Below the pieces are notes generated by a model that worked only from the letters and a program-made list of their open reading frames with translations, was not told the DNA's origin and searched no databases. This document shows, piece by piece, positions 13,521-26,200 of a stretch of DNA of 64,000 nucleotides. The stretch comes from Ptychodera flava. Its lineage: Eukaryota > Hemichordata > Enteropneusta > Ptychoderidae. The stretch lies in the NCBI RefSeq assembly GCF_041260155.1, contig NC_091944.1, positions 11,659,272-11,723,271 on the forward strand. The letters are read 5' to 3'. The position numbers and the translations under genes are program-made. Positions within the stretch are counted from its first letter, which is position 1, and the number at the start of each line of letters is the position of its first letter.

Positions 13521-16510
13521 ATATTGTTTAACATATACTAATTATTCTAAACAAACGTATGTTCTGTGTAGTATACATGCCAAACAACCAAAGAAGAAGA
13601 ATACTGTACGTTCTAATATTGGACAGCCATTGTACGTGAATAAAAAAACTTACAGAAGTATTTATTGTGAAATGTGGTATCTTTTTTTATCTAATTAATT
13701 GTAACCTTGCATAAAGTGATTACTTAATACACAGGTTAAAAGTAGCCTTTGATAGGTTAAACGCCATATAAGAAATATAAAGTCATGCATATTGGGATAC
13801 TACCGATAATACGAAGCTGTTCCATACTGGTTAGAGGGTCAATGTTTTTGACGCATGAAAATTGAGATGGTACACAATTTTTCATGTAAACACTTTCGAA
13901 AAGGTAAGCATTTTCGAGCAGCATCATTTTCGATAACCCCGCCCCCTGTAATTTATTTCCAGTCCCTTAGAGTCCAACATCTAAAAAAATCATAATTTGA
14001 TTACATCTAAGCGAAGTATCACGGACAGATAGACACAGATTAACAGGACAGACGCACGGACAAAATTTTTGACATATTTAGGTCCATTCAATATAGAGAT
14101 AAGAGGGATGTCAGGTTCTAATATTGGATATTTGTTGTACAGACTCTTATGTAATAGAAAATTAGTAATATTCAATGTTTTGTCGTTAAAATCATGCAAT
14201 GTTTGGCTTCTTAAGAATAGATCTCTTCGTTGATCTCACGGTGGTTACCGATAACCACGCTGTCAGAATATTGTCTATCCGCACATGTTTCAAACTCTAT
14301 AGAAACATCATAGAGCTTCGAAGGAATTCGAAAACATTTTCATTTCGAACAGCCGATTCAAGAAAACACCTGGTAAATAATATCAAATTGTGTAACGTGT
14401 GTCACAAACTACAGCAACGACGTTTTACAGGCACTTATCACTTGCATTAGGTTGATTTGTTTTGTTCTGAGGACAAATTAAATCGTCAGACGTTCAATAA
14501 AGTTTACTCGAAGACCTTTTTAACGAGAAATTATAAGGATAAACAAAATCAATCAATGTAAACATAATTTTCATGAATGCTTTTGCTAATTTAAACAAGG
14601 TAGTGACGTCAAGACAATATGCAAGACCAGGCCAGTCGCTCGACATCCACATGATCTGCAGACGCCAACTTCACGGCTGTGGATCAGTTGCAGTATTAAG
14701 GTAGAGGGCGACGAATTCGGACGCGCACACGCTTTAGAACGTTTCTGCGCAGATTTAACTCCAGCCTGCCGCAATGGGTTATTTGTAGCGCATGTATTTA
14801 ACATCACCTGTCATTGTTGAAATTGCGCTTTTTACCTAATTTTTTGACCCAGTGTCTTAGAAATACATGGGACCTATGACCTTGTCATATTTTGACCCCC
14901 TAGGAAGCTGGTTTTTATTCAATATGAGCGAAAAATTAACATTTCTCTCCCATTTATATGGCGCAAATTACCCATTCACCTGGAGATTTTGTAAAAAGTA
15001 GCGTGGTGACACCCTTTTATTAAAAGTGTAAACTAAATGGTATTATGTCAGGAGTTTATTCGCCAAGTTTGGTCAAAATGACACCATTCAAAACGACAAG
15101 AAGAAAGTTCGAAAATTATGTAGTGATATAATTTCGATATCGTCATTTTGTAATCGATACTTATGTTAAAATTTCTTCACAAACATCATGAAAACTATAC
15201 ATTCGATAGATATGGATCTTAAGTCTTGGTATTTATTAAAATTAACTCATTTGCTAAGCGTTTTATAATTGCTTTCTTTAGTTTAAATGAATTATATCAT
15301 TTTTATTTATTTCTAACGACGCCATTTTAACGTCCGTTTCCATGGAAACAAGCGTGGTGACCCCCATTTTTTATTTCATTTTTGCACTTGCACAACTTCC
15401 AAGAATATTTGTGCAAAGTTTCAAGAAAATGACACCCACAACTAATTTTGACGTAATTCGTAGTACTTCACCTTAAGGCGACATGTCCCAGTTTTGAAGT
15501 CACAGGTCGCATGTTGCTGGTTGTGACCGGATTTCCATAAGGAAGAGAAAGAAAAACCAAAATGTATCATACCCTTACGTTCATGCGTCGGGACGCAGAT
15601 GGTTGGGGCAGACGCTGTACAAACGACGTGCGCATAGTTGTGCGCATTCTTGATAATGGTCGTCGATTATACACAAGAGGGGTGGTCGCAACGTTGATTT
15701 CTGTACGCACTAGCAAAACGGAGGCTTACGGACTCCTAAACCACTGAACTTTCCAGGGTAAAAACTACTCAACATTTAATATACGCATACAAAGAAATAT
15801 TTAGTACATTTTTGATTAATGTGTGGATTCATTTTGCGGAAAAACAGTTGTGTACATTCGTCCCTCCGTTTTGCAGCCTCAATTATTTGGGCGACACACC
15901 CCCAGTTTTGTGGACCCTCCGGTTTCAAATTAAAAGTTCCGGTCCTAAAATTTTTCCAAATTGTAGATAATTAATTGACACAATGTCATTTTCTTGCCGA
16001 AAAAAACTTCGCATGCCCGAATATGTTTCTATGCTCCTAAAGTCGATGGTGCGTCCCTTAACGACAGTTTAGTACGACTGTTTTGCGTATTGATCTAGTA
16101 GCCCCCACGAAATACAGATTTATCGTAGAATCCGCTGTAAAATAAATGCAGTTGTTGAGTAATAGGCTGTTCAGACGGTTTTGGCTGTGTAAATATCAAT
16201 AAACGTCCCGAACGGCAGCGATACCACTCCGTTGTTGTGCCGAGTAGTAAGATGACCTTTTGGGGTCACCGCTAAAGGTCATTGTCCCCGATAATGCAAC
16301 TGAAATCTGATATACAATGCCAACCCAAAGTCCTAGAAAATCATTTTAAAAAGTACCATACGCCTTTTACTGACACCTCACAACATCATGGAGTACAAAA
16401 AGGGAGATTTGGTATCGCACGATGCCGAGAGACTTGGTTTGATGTGTAAATACGTCCTCCCGGGAAAGCAGCACGTTTGCGAAAATAATTTACATAACAA
16501 TAGCAAGTTC
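13521..16510. other. Gene-free stretch with two diverged repeat modules
   Basis: No exon could be supported. Near 15,000 and again near 15,347 similar modules occur: GCGTGGTGACACCC and GCGTGGTGACCCCC, each followed some 60 bp later by an 'AAATGACACC' motif. The spacing is about 350 bp. They look like two worn units of one repeat. Confidence 0.4.
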
Positions 16511-16650
16511 ACGGCGCGAAATCTAAATTAAGTATGACGGCGTCACTAGCAACAACATTACACACGAAATCAAATAGAAAGGTTACGGCGCGAAATCTAA
16601 ACTAAGCATGACGGCATCACTAGCAACAAGATTAATCACGAAATCAAATT
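16511..16650 (+). repeat. Tandem duplication, about 73-bp unit
   Basis: Two neighbouring copies run from ACGGCGCGAAATCTAAA to CACGAAATCAAAT, the first beginning at 16,511 and the second at 16,584, with few differences. The start of the open frame at 16,608 lies inside the second copy. Confidence 0.8.
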
Positions 16651-17100
16651 TTGAAATCATTTACCAAGAAGGAGCCATAGTCAGTGCATCGCCAAATCTG
16701 ACAATGGAAAAGATATGCGCTTTATCACCACTTACACGGTCTCAATACAAAGATTTGTGTAGTGGGGAGCATCGTCGGGTCTTTGGCAGACATGCCTTAT
16801 TTGCTGCAGTGAAAGAGGGCCAACTGTTATGCAGAACTCACTATGACAATGCCGGAGAAGCAAGATCTGCATATATCCATCAACATCTGGTCACTCAACC
16901 ACCTTAAGGTCCTGTCCTCTTTAAGGTTTTGGTTGGGTCATTATGGATAACAGAGTCCCCTCCCCATCAACTGCGTTACATTCCTCGCTTGCGACCATTC
17001 CAGTTACACCTTTTCAACGCATCGGAAACTGGGTTTGAATTCTATCGGTAGCATGATCTGTCTGAGTTGTTTGCAAAGAGTTGAACACCAGGTAAGGAAT
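16608..17100 (+). pseudogene. Possible decayed or alternative 5' exon region of the downstream gene
   Basis: An open frame of 99 codons (16,608-16,907) contains TMEKICALSPLTRSQYKDLC and FGRHALFAAVKEGQLLCRTH, which look coding in style but match no family I know. After the TAA the same frame stays open for about 50 codons (PRLRPFQLHLFNASETGFEF), suggesting one longer exon broken by a stop. A different frame ends at a strong donor (CAG|GTAAGG at 17,100/17,101) in the phase needed by the next exon at 17,299. Whether either piece belongs to the gene ending at 33,342 is unknown. Confidence 0.35.
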
Positions 17101-17298
17101 TCAATAGTATGGGACTAAATGATAGTTTAAAAAAACAGCATATTTTGATATTTTACTTTTTCAGTATCTAAAACATCCACAGCAGAGTTAATATTTTGTT
17201 TCAGTTGTTCAAAGTGAAAATATTAAACCAGTCATACTTTTAAAATATTGATGACTTATGTTTTTTTTTGTAATTTCATTTTATCTCACTTGTAACAG

Positions 17299-20200
17299 GG
17301 AGGAATTCAAGCTCCATTTCAACATTCTTTGCCTGACTCGACTTTTGAAGAAATGGAGTCTCTTCATAATGTAAGTATCAAAATGATACAGAATTTGTGT
17401 CACAATAGGCTGTTCTATATGTTGGAGGAGAGGGGTGCATGGAGAATGCCCTTGAGTGACAGACATCCAGTCCACATTCAAGTTTAAGGATATATGAACA
17501 GTAAAATTGAAAGTATTGTCATTTCTCTAAATTCTCAATTTTATAAGTATAAGATGTGAAATTAAATATGGGATCTGCTCGTTTGTGAAATACATCAGTT
17601 ATGATAAAAAGGCTGAGTCAACATTTTTTCACCAATGCTTTTTCTATAGACAAAATCATTCAATGCTTTTATCAAAAAATTGAGCACGGTGACCATACAA
17701 TGCTATTTGATCACTATGATTTATTTCTTTTGACTGAGCTATGTGCAAATTTTCATGAAAATGACAATAGCAGTTCTTTTCCCAGCAATACTCAATGTAA
17801 TCCTATGAAAAGAGACATATTCCATGTGTTTATAGTGCTGGTACATCCTTAATGACAGTGATATTGTGCAAAAAAAATGGAAATCTGAGAATGTTATATA
17901 GATATTTACTGTGTACAATAACTACGAATACATCTTCTGGGGATTTTATACTTACTTTAAAAAAATTGTAATTCTATGGGAAAATTGTGATTTAAACTGT
18001 TTTATCAATGGGGTTTCAACTTAAGGTTCCACGACAAGAAATTGACCTTTTTAAGCCAACAGTTTTCTAGTAGTTAATAAGCTCAGAACCCACATAAATT
18101 ATATGTTTTCAGAGAGCCTAGATATAGGGGAACATTTTGGTTTCCATAGTGTCACCATTGCTTACATAACTATCATGTGACAGGTAATTTGCATAACCTT
18201 TCAAAAATCGGTTTTCCCTGTGTTTTGTTTCAATGCTTAGAGATATGTGGCTGAAATGTGTGTGAGAGCAAGCTGTCCTAAGGATCTTCAAAAGTGTGTC
18301 TCAGAATTTTTCTAAACCTTCTGAAACAATTTTTATGCCAGAAAAACTTCCAGAGCGGTGAATTTATCCTGGTTGATTTCTTTATAATTGTGCTCAAATA
18401 AAACCTAAGCAAGATATAAATCTGAGACACTTTTTTGAAGAACATTGTGACAGCTTGCATTCCAGCAAGTTTGAATCAGATATTTTGAAGTACTGAGCCA
18501 AAACATAGGGAAAACAAATTTTTGAAAGGTTATGCAAATTACCTGTCACGTGATAGTTATGTAAACAGTGGTGACACTATGATTACCAAAATCTTTCCCT
18601 ATATCTAGGCTTTCAGAAAATGTATAATTTACGGGGGTTCTGAGCTTATTAACCACCTGAGAAATGTTAGATTAAAGAGGTTGATTTCTTGTCTTGGAAC
18701 CTTAAATGGGAAAAAAACTACATATTTGGGTCATTAGGTTTCTTTTGATAAAAAGAGAAAAAAAATTCTGCTCCCTGAAATATGGTTTATACCGTAGTTT
18801 AATTGATTGGAGTGCATTATATCCATGAATAGGGTGGGAGTTGAACTGTGACAACTAGAGAATGGAACAGTTTCAATGAACAGAACAATAGAACAACAGA
18901 AGTTAAGGGGAAGGTTACCCAGCAATCTCTTTCATCAATAAATAATCTATGAAAAACTGGTGTGAAATCAGCCTTTGTTATTAACTTTTACTTACTGATA
19001 GCATGATGGCACCAATTTGAAAACCATTGGTTATAGGACTGCGTTGGAAGTGATGCAAGAGCTTAGCACTGCACTGACACTTGTAGGGCTTCTCCACTGA
19101 GCTGTAGACTATGGGGAAGCCCTACAAGTGTCACTGCAGTGCCAGGCTCTTACCTCACTTCCAACTATAATCAATGGTTTTTAAAGGGGCACCATCGCGC
19201 TATCAGTAAGAGAAACTGAATAAAAAAGATGGATTTCACACCAGTTTTTCAGTTTTTTTATTGATGATCACCATATCGCTGGGTAGCCTTCCCCTTTAAT
19301 ATATCCAAAATATATTTAATATGTGACTTTGTCCCAGTGACCTCAGTTATATCTTTATTTTATTACCTGGAAGATAAGCTTTAGTTTTAGCTTTTCTACT
19401 CTTATACAAAGCCTTTAAAATAATTGAAATTCAACTATACATGTGTTACATGTGTGTTCTACTGTTATTATGTCGTTCCTGCAGAATGCTGAAGAGGACT
19501 TCACATGTATCGAAACATCTTATGGTACAATTAAATATTCTAATGGACAGTTTCACGTAAAATGTGACATCTGGAACAAACTGATGACAGATGTGAAAAA
19601 CTTATCAACAGGTGAATTCTTTGATTATTACTACATTTATTAGTATAGTAGAAGACAGAAATTATCTAATTTGAAAGATTTGTAAAATACTGGAAATATT
19701 TTTTCCCTGTATTACTTTTACCAGTACTTACTTGATAACCTTCCAAGGCAAATATAAATTTAAGTTTCAGGGCTTAGCTAATTGATACAGTCTGTTTATG
19801 TATCATGAATATTAATAGTGCTGACAAATGAACTGGACTAAAGTTCAAATGTCAACAATAATAATGCACTTTACTAACATACATAGTGTATTATTCACAA
19901 TGCTTCATGGAGTTGAACAATTAAAGTTTAAACCAGTACAGAAAAAGTATATAAAATTACACCTATCCCTTGCTGTATGTTTTTTATAAAAGGGCACATA
20001 ACACAGTCATGGTTTCCAGCAATAGTATTTTATTGACAATTCTCGCCACCTTAAATGGGCTTTCTGTACGTGCTAGGGAGTCAATAACAGGTTACAGAAA
20101 TGCATTCTGGGTAATAGGTCGACCATGAGCGGCCATCTTGTTCGTTCGTCTGCTAAGCTGTCTGTGTGTGTTACGTGCACTGAAGGTCATCGAGAAAATG

Positions 20201-23200
20201 GTTTTTACATGTGAAGCAGCGGAATGTGGCTGTCATTCACGGAAATTGAAACATTTAGACAAATATCCATGGATGTCAGGTATCAGATTGGTCAAATGGC
20301 CTCGTAATCGCTTAGCTTTAGCTCGGTGGAAGAGGCTAATACGTCGAGAAGGTAGAAGTATCAAAGGTTCAGAAAACGATTGTGACTTTGCTAGGGACGT
20401 CTTGAAAATCTCAAAACGTTCCAGACTTTGTTCACTGCATTTTGATGAAGACCAGATCGACGATGGAGGATTTTCAAAAGGAGATCCAAAATATTTTGCT
20501 TGGAATAACTGGGGGAAACCTCTGCAAACACGTTCAACATCAACATTGACCAAGCTTAACGCAGCCAGGTCATCCAATTCAAAGGCAAATGATGCTTCGT
20601 CTGCCTGTTTAACACAGCCACCGAGTCTGAACAGTCATTGCGAAAAAATGGAATGTTACGATGTACCTGTCACGACTTCATATTTTGGCAAGACAGTTGC
20701 GGTCGGACGTAAGTTGAAACTAAATCGCTTTTCAAACGTAACGTAGCAAATAGATTACGTGCCCCGACACAACTTCTGTGCAGCAAAGGCTTATTTTCTC
20801 CATTGCATTGTGCTATGGGTAGCCCTGCGTACGATGCTGTGTGTTCCGCTACAGCTAATAGCCCCGCTCACGGGGCTATTAGCTGTAGCGGAACACACAG
20901 CATCGTACGCAGGGCTATGCTATGGGTAAATTGTAATATACATCGCACATCTTGCTGACCCCAGTCATTTTGTTGATTGTGCAAAATGATAAACAAAACA
21001 ATGTTGCTGCAATATATTTAATCATTACATGAAGATGAAGAATAGTAATGCTAAATATTTTCGGATATTTATGTCTAATTATGAATTACCAAAGGAAAAA
21101 GTTTGCTTCCTACATTTTGCCAGTACTGGATTAAAAAATAGTTTACCATATATATTTCAACAGAGCTCAAGGCTAAGTGTTTGCATGGTAGTCCATGTAG
21201 ACAACCATTTCTGAGAGGTATTCTAAAGAAGACATCTGGAAATCTACCTTTACCCTAGCCATATGGCAAATTTTAAATAATATGTCAGTTTATCCACTTC
21301 CTCAAGCCCTACAATATCAAATGAATTTAGTTTCACCATACTACTTGTTTCAGTAATGTTGAATTTAAACATGTACATGGTGTATGAGCATGAACAGACT
21401 TTACAAACTAAATGTATTCATGATATTCAAGAGAATTGTATTATGTAGAACATGAGGAATTTTTCTCCAAGTTGTTTATTCCTTATTTTATTGACAGGGA
21501 TGAGGCCTCTTTTACAGAGTTGGGTTGGTACACCACAACCGATTGACCATGATTATCTACATAGTGCTGCACCTAACCTTGTCAGTATTGCCAGCCAAAC
21601 TGATTTAACGTTGGAAGATATTGATCACCTGGAATGTTTCGCCAAATCATCATCTCCACCAGGAGGGAACATTGTTGATGCTATCACTAAAACAGATGAG
21701 CGAGTCAACTTTTATACTGGTATCCAGTCTCGAAGTCTGTTGGAAGGTATATGTTTGTGATTTCTTAAAACCGTCTTAAATATGTATTGTGCTGTCCATA
21801 TGATCAAGTTTGTGTAGTTTGCAAGGATGTCACTGTCTTTTGAAATGTCAGTCTGTAAAACAGATACCAAAGTTTCATTTGGTAGGAAGTGCCATCCTAC
21901 AGAGGCATAATTTTCTAAATTTTAAATTTTGTATTTGATATTAAAGTTTGATTTGTTCTATGTGATCACAAAGATGTTCAGATTGCAAATTAAATAAAAA
22001 AGGACATGCAGGTGTAATACATCATAGAATATGCCTAAAATTATATCAAGGAAATTTATGATCTGTAGAATGTACTGAATGATTATACTGACTGTCTCCG
22101 TAAATGCCTGTAATTTTGTGGATATCTTTCAGTGAAGATGAAAGACAAAATCCAGTTGCATGTGTAGCTAAGCTCAATCATTCTTCATGTCTTAATAAAA
22201 TTTAATGTTCATGTGTAAATATTAAAGAATGTCTTGTCTTAATTTTAGGTATCTTCAACTCTGTAAAGTTTGGTATTGATTACATGAAATTTTGGCGAAC
22301 TTCAGACAGTGCAAAAGAGAAGAAATACGAGCAGAACAGCAGTCGGCGCCCTGGTCGTCGTCAAGAGGTCCCTGCATACTTTCAGTTTATCATGTGTTTG
22401 ATACGTATCCGACTGAATCTGCCCCTCCTTGTTTTGGCAGATTTGTTTTGTGTCAGTACCTCAACTGTTACTAAAATTACTATCACATGGGTATCATACT
22501 TGCATCAAACTATTGTTCCAGCATTGCTGATATGGCCAACTCAAGAACAGATTCGTGGATGGATGCCGTTGGAGTTTAGAAAGGAATTTCCATGTACACG
22601 AGTTTTATTAGACTGTGCAGAAATTTTTGTAGATAAGCCCAGTAATAAGAGTGAACAATACAAAACATACTCCCAATATAAAAGCCATAACACATACAAA
22701 TGTCTGTTTGGAGTTTCACCATTTGGAGCCTTTACCTTTGTTAGTGATTTGTGGTCAGGGAATGTTTCTGACAAATATATAACAGAGCACAGTGGACTGG
22801 TAGAGAAAATTGAAGCAGGCGATGAAGTCATGACAGATAGGGGTTTCCAAATAGAAGATTTACTTTTAAAGCGTGATGCAACGCTTATTGTACCCCCATT
22901 TACTAGAAAATGGCATAATGGCAAAAAGAAACGGCTAAATGTAAAAGAAATTAGGAAAACCAGAAAAATTGCAAATCTGCGCATTCACATTGAACGTGCT
23001 ATCCAGAGAGTCAAATGTTGGCGTATCCTTAAACATCAAATCCCTGCAAGTCTTAAGGATGTTGCATCAATGATTGTACAGCTTGTTGCAGCTTTATGTA
23101 ATTTAAAGGGTCCTTTGTTCTATAGTAAGGATGAAAAGCATCTCAAGAAGTTTAAATCCAGCAAGAAAAAGCCTGTCAAATATTGTTGATGCTGAATACA

Positions 23201-26200
23201 TATTGGACTTGTTTGTGTTTATCCCCATCTTACACTATTTTTGACACTGAATATTGTATGAAAAGTTGAGACTGACAAACAGGAACTGGCAGACCAACAG
23301 AAACAAAAATGCCTGGGTCTGTCTGTGTCTGTTTCCATGTCTGTCTGCACCTGTTTGTGTCTTTTTTATCTTTCTGTATGACCCTTGCTGAAAGATCTGC
23401 AAACCTCTGGCATTGTCTTGGTATTCTGGCTTGGTCAGCTCTGCCTGTGTCAGACATGTAAGTTAATTGCAGAACTTTCAACCAGAGTAATGCAAAAAGA
23501 ATTGACAACTGAATTGATGCAAACAGATGGAAATAGACACATGTACACCAAACTTTTTGTTTCTGCTGGTCTAGTGCTCTTTCCTATCTGTCTCTCAGCC
23601 TGTCATGAATATTCAATTACAAAAATATTCTGAAATGGGGTAAACCTTTGTGCAATATGAAACCTATTTCAGTTTTGGAGAAATTTAATCAACTCCAAGT
23701 GAAGTTAGGCCTGAAAGTCTTAATGTGTACTACATTATATGCTCATTACTGTACGAGATATCCAAGATGAGATGTGTTGATAAGTTGTGAAACAAGTTTA
23801 GGTGTGATACCGCTTGGCAATTTGACAGTCCAAACAAGCATTATTTTCAAAACTGAGCAGAAAGTACATATACATGACTAAATTATACATGCATCCAAAA
23901 TGAGTCAAGATAACACTGACAAAGCTATAGAAGTGATAAACTCAGACAACAACACAGTGGTATGCCAATAGGTTATTCACATGAAACCTTATATCAGGTA
24001 GTGAACAAAGGAAGTACAGGCTGTGTTCAGTTTGGACAAAATTTTGACTTTGTTAATTCATCTCACATTGGAGTATTACTAATAAATGGAAAGATTTTGC
24101 AAACTTTGAGTTTATGATTGTTTGTGACACATGCTAGAATGCAAAACAAAAATAGACTTAAATGTAAAGTTATAGTAACATGTATCCATTTTGCGTTATT
24201 TCCCAAATTATTTTGATATTTCCAGTGTTCAGCTTTTCAGCACAAATTGTGTATAAAAACGTTGATGTTGTTGTGAACAACTAAATTTCAGTCCATAAAT
24301 TTCAGTATGGACTGAATTCAGATATACCGGGTATTGTCTGTATTTTTACAGGTTACACTGACAAGACAAACTGTGTGTTTCAGTAAAAATGTACATTGAG
24401 TATATTTGCATTCACATGGACTGAACATTGGAATTAAAGATACTTTCAACACAAACTCTTGCATCTACAATCAATGTCTTAATGTAATTGTCCAAGAATT
24501 AAACATTCTGCTATATAAATGTGGTGAAAATTTGTGAAAAAACTTGAGATTAACCATGAACTCTTTTTTTTCTGACATAAGGCATATCATTTTAATTTTT
24601 TCAAAGAAATTGTTCAACAGATTTTAGCTATACACTGAGGAAACAGCAAGTTTTTCCTGGAAATGTGTCTCAGTAACATTCACCTTTACAGGGCAAGGTA
24701 AACAGTAACACAATAACAACAGTATTCATTGATTCAATACAGGTGTAGAATTAAAGGGCCAGTAACTCCAACTTCTGATTAGTTTTTATTTTTGTTTTAA
24801 CACCAAACATAGTTATTGTTCTACTTTCCAAATACACACACACACTAATCATCTTGTCAACTCAGCTTGTGAATGTACAGACTGCATTGCTATTGTTGAC
24901 AAGTGAATTCTGGTCTTGACTAGAATTCAAATGTAAACAAGAACAGTGCATCTTACACGTCGACACTACGTTGACAAGCAAAATGGTGTTTAAACATACT
25001 TTGGGCAGTTGAACAAGAAACCATGGTTGATGTCAAAAACAGAAACTCAAAAAAATCAAAGGTATTGGCCCTCTAAGTAGCAGATGTCAGTCCTTTTGTC
25101 CTTCCAGACTTCAGTTTAATGAAGGAGAGGTGTTACCCTATCAAGAAAAAATGCTCTTGCTTTTTCTCTAAGAATATCCCATATTGCCTTATTGAAAGGG
25201 ATTTTTATTACCGCTATAGCTTTCCTAGTATGAAATACCAAATCACATTGAGGCACACCAGTAACTCCCATTTGGAATTGTACTTGACTATACCATGGGG
25301 ATTTCTCTTTTAGAGTCAGTCTTTCGTTTGATATATTGAAATGATAATCTGGGTCAAGCTCAGGAATTTCCCAGGGAAAAGTATTCTGATGCTTAAAACT
25401 GCACTTAATCTCAATAACTCTTTTGTTACAACATTCACTGACAGCCATGCCATCGGGAGATGTACCCATAAATGGACTATCTGGATAAATGAAAAAGCCA
25501 CATTCATTAACTTTAAAATTCTTGTGCTTTTGTCCTTCCTGCATATAGTACAAATGTCTAGCCACAGTCTCATATTTCCTTCCATGTTTTACATATTTGA
25601 TCGTTTCCAGGCTTGCAGCTGTGCCCATTATCTTGTCCAGTAGTGATTTTGCATGGCTTGTGTTTTTTGTAGCTCTGACAGCATCTGCTATACTAGCTGT
25701 AATTCTACCTTTGCGTACTGCCTCCCACTCTGGAGTATTCTGACAGAGTTTTGTAGATATTCATGATGACTTTGAGTTGTATTTTCAACCATATACTCAA
25801 TAAAGTCATCAGATAGAGAAGACTGTTGGAACTGATGATATAGAGTCACCATGCTTGGTACAGAATTATATTGCACATCTGGAGGTGGAGAGACTAGCTT
25901 CAACAACAGAGCACCAGGGTGATCAGTCTCACAGACCTGCCAAACAGATAACATGACTATGTAATGAATCACAGATAAAAACTAAGGGTCAATCTCACTA
26001 AACAGTATATGAATAAATAATTAGTTTGGTTATGGCTCTCATAGTTCTTTCTAACATTTACCACTATTTTGACCCATATTATTGGGTGTTAAAACAGTTG
26101 CAAATTTTAATTAGACAAAAATGGTTTTGTTGACATCCTCACCCTATCAGCAAGGATTGTGATCATACATTGTAATACTGATCACCAAGGGATGAGGGAC

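Noticed and set aside
15562-15747. 61-codon frame with Arg-rich sequence
   Set aside because: No domain, splice partner or conservation signal is visible; its length is within chance.
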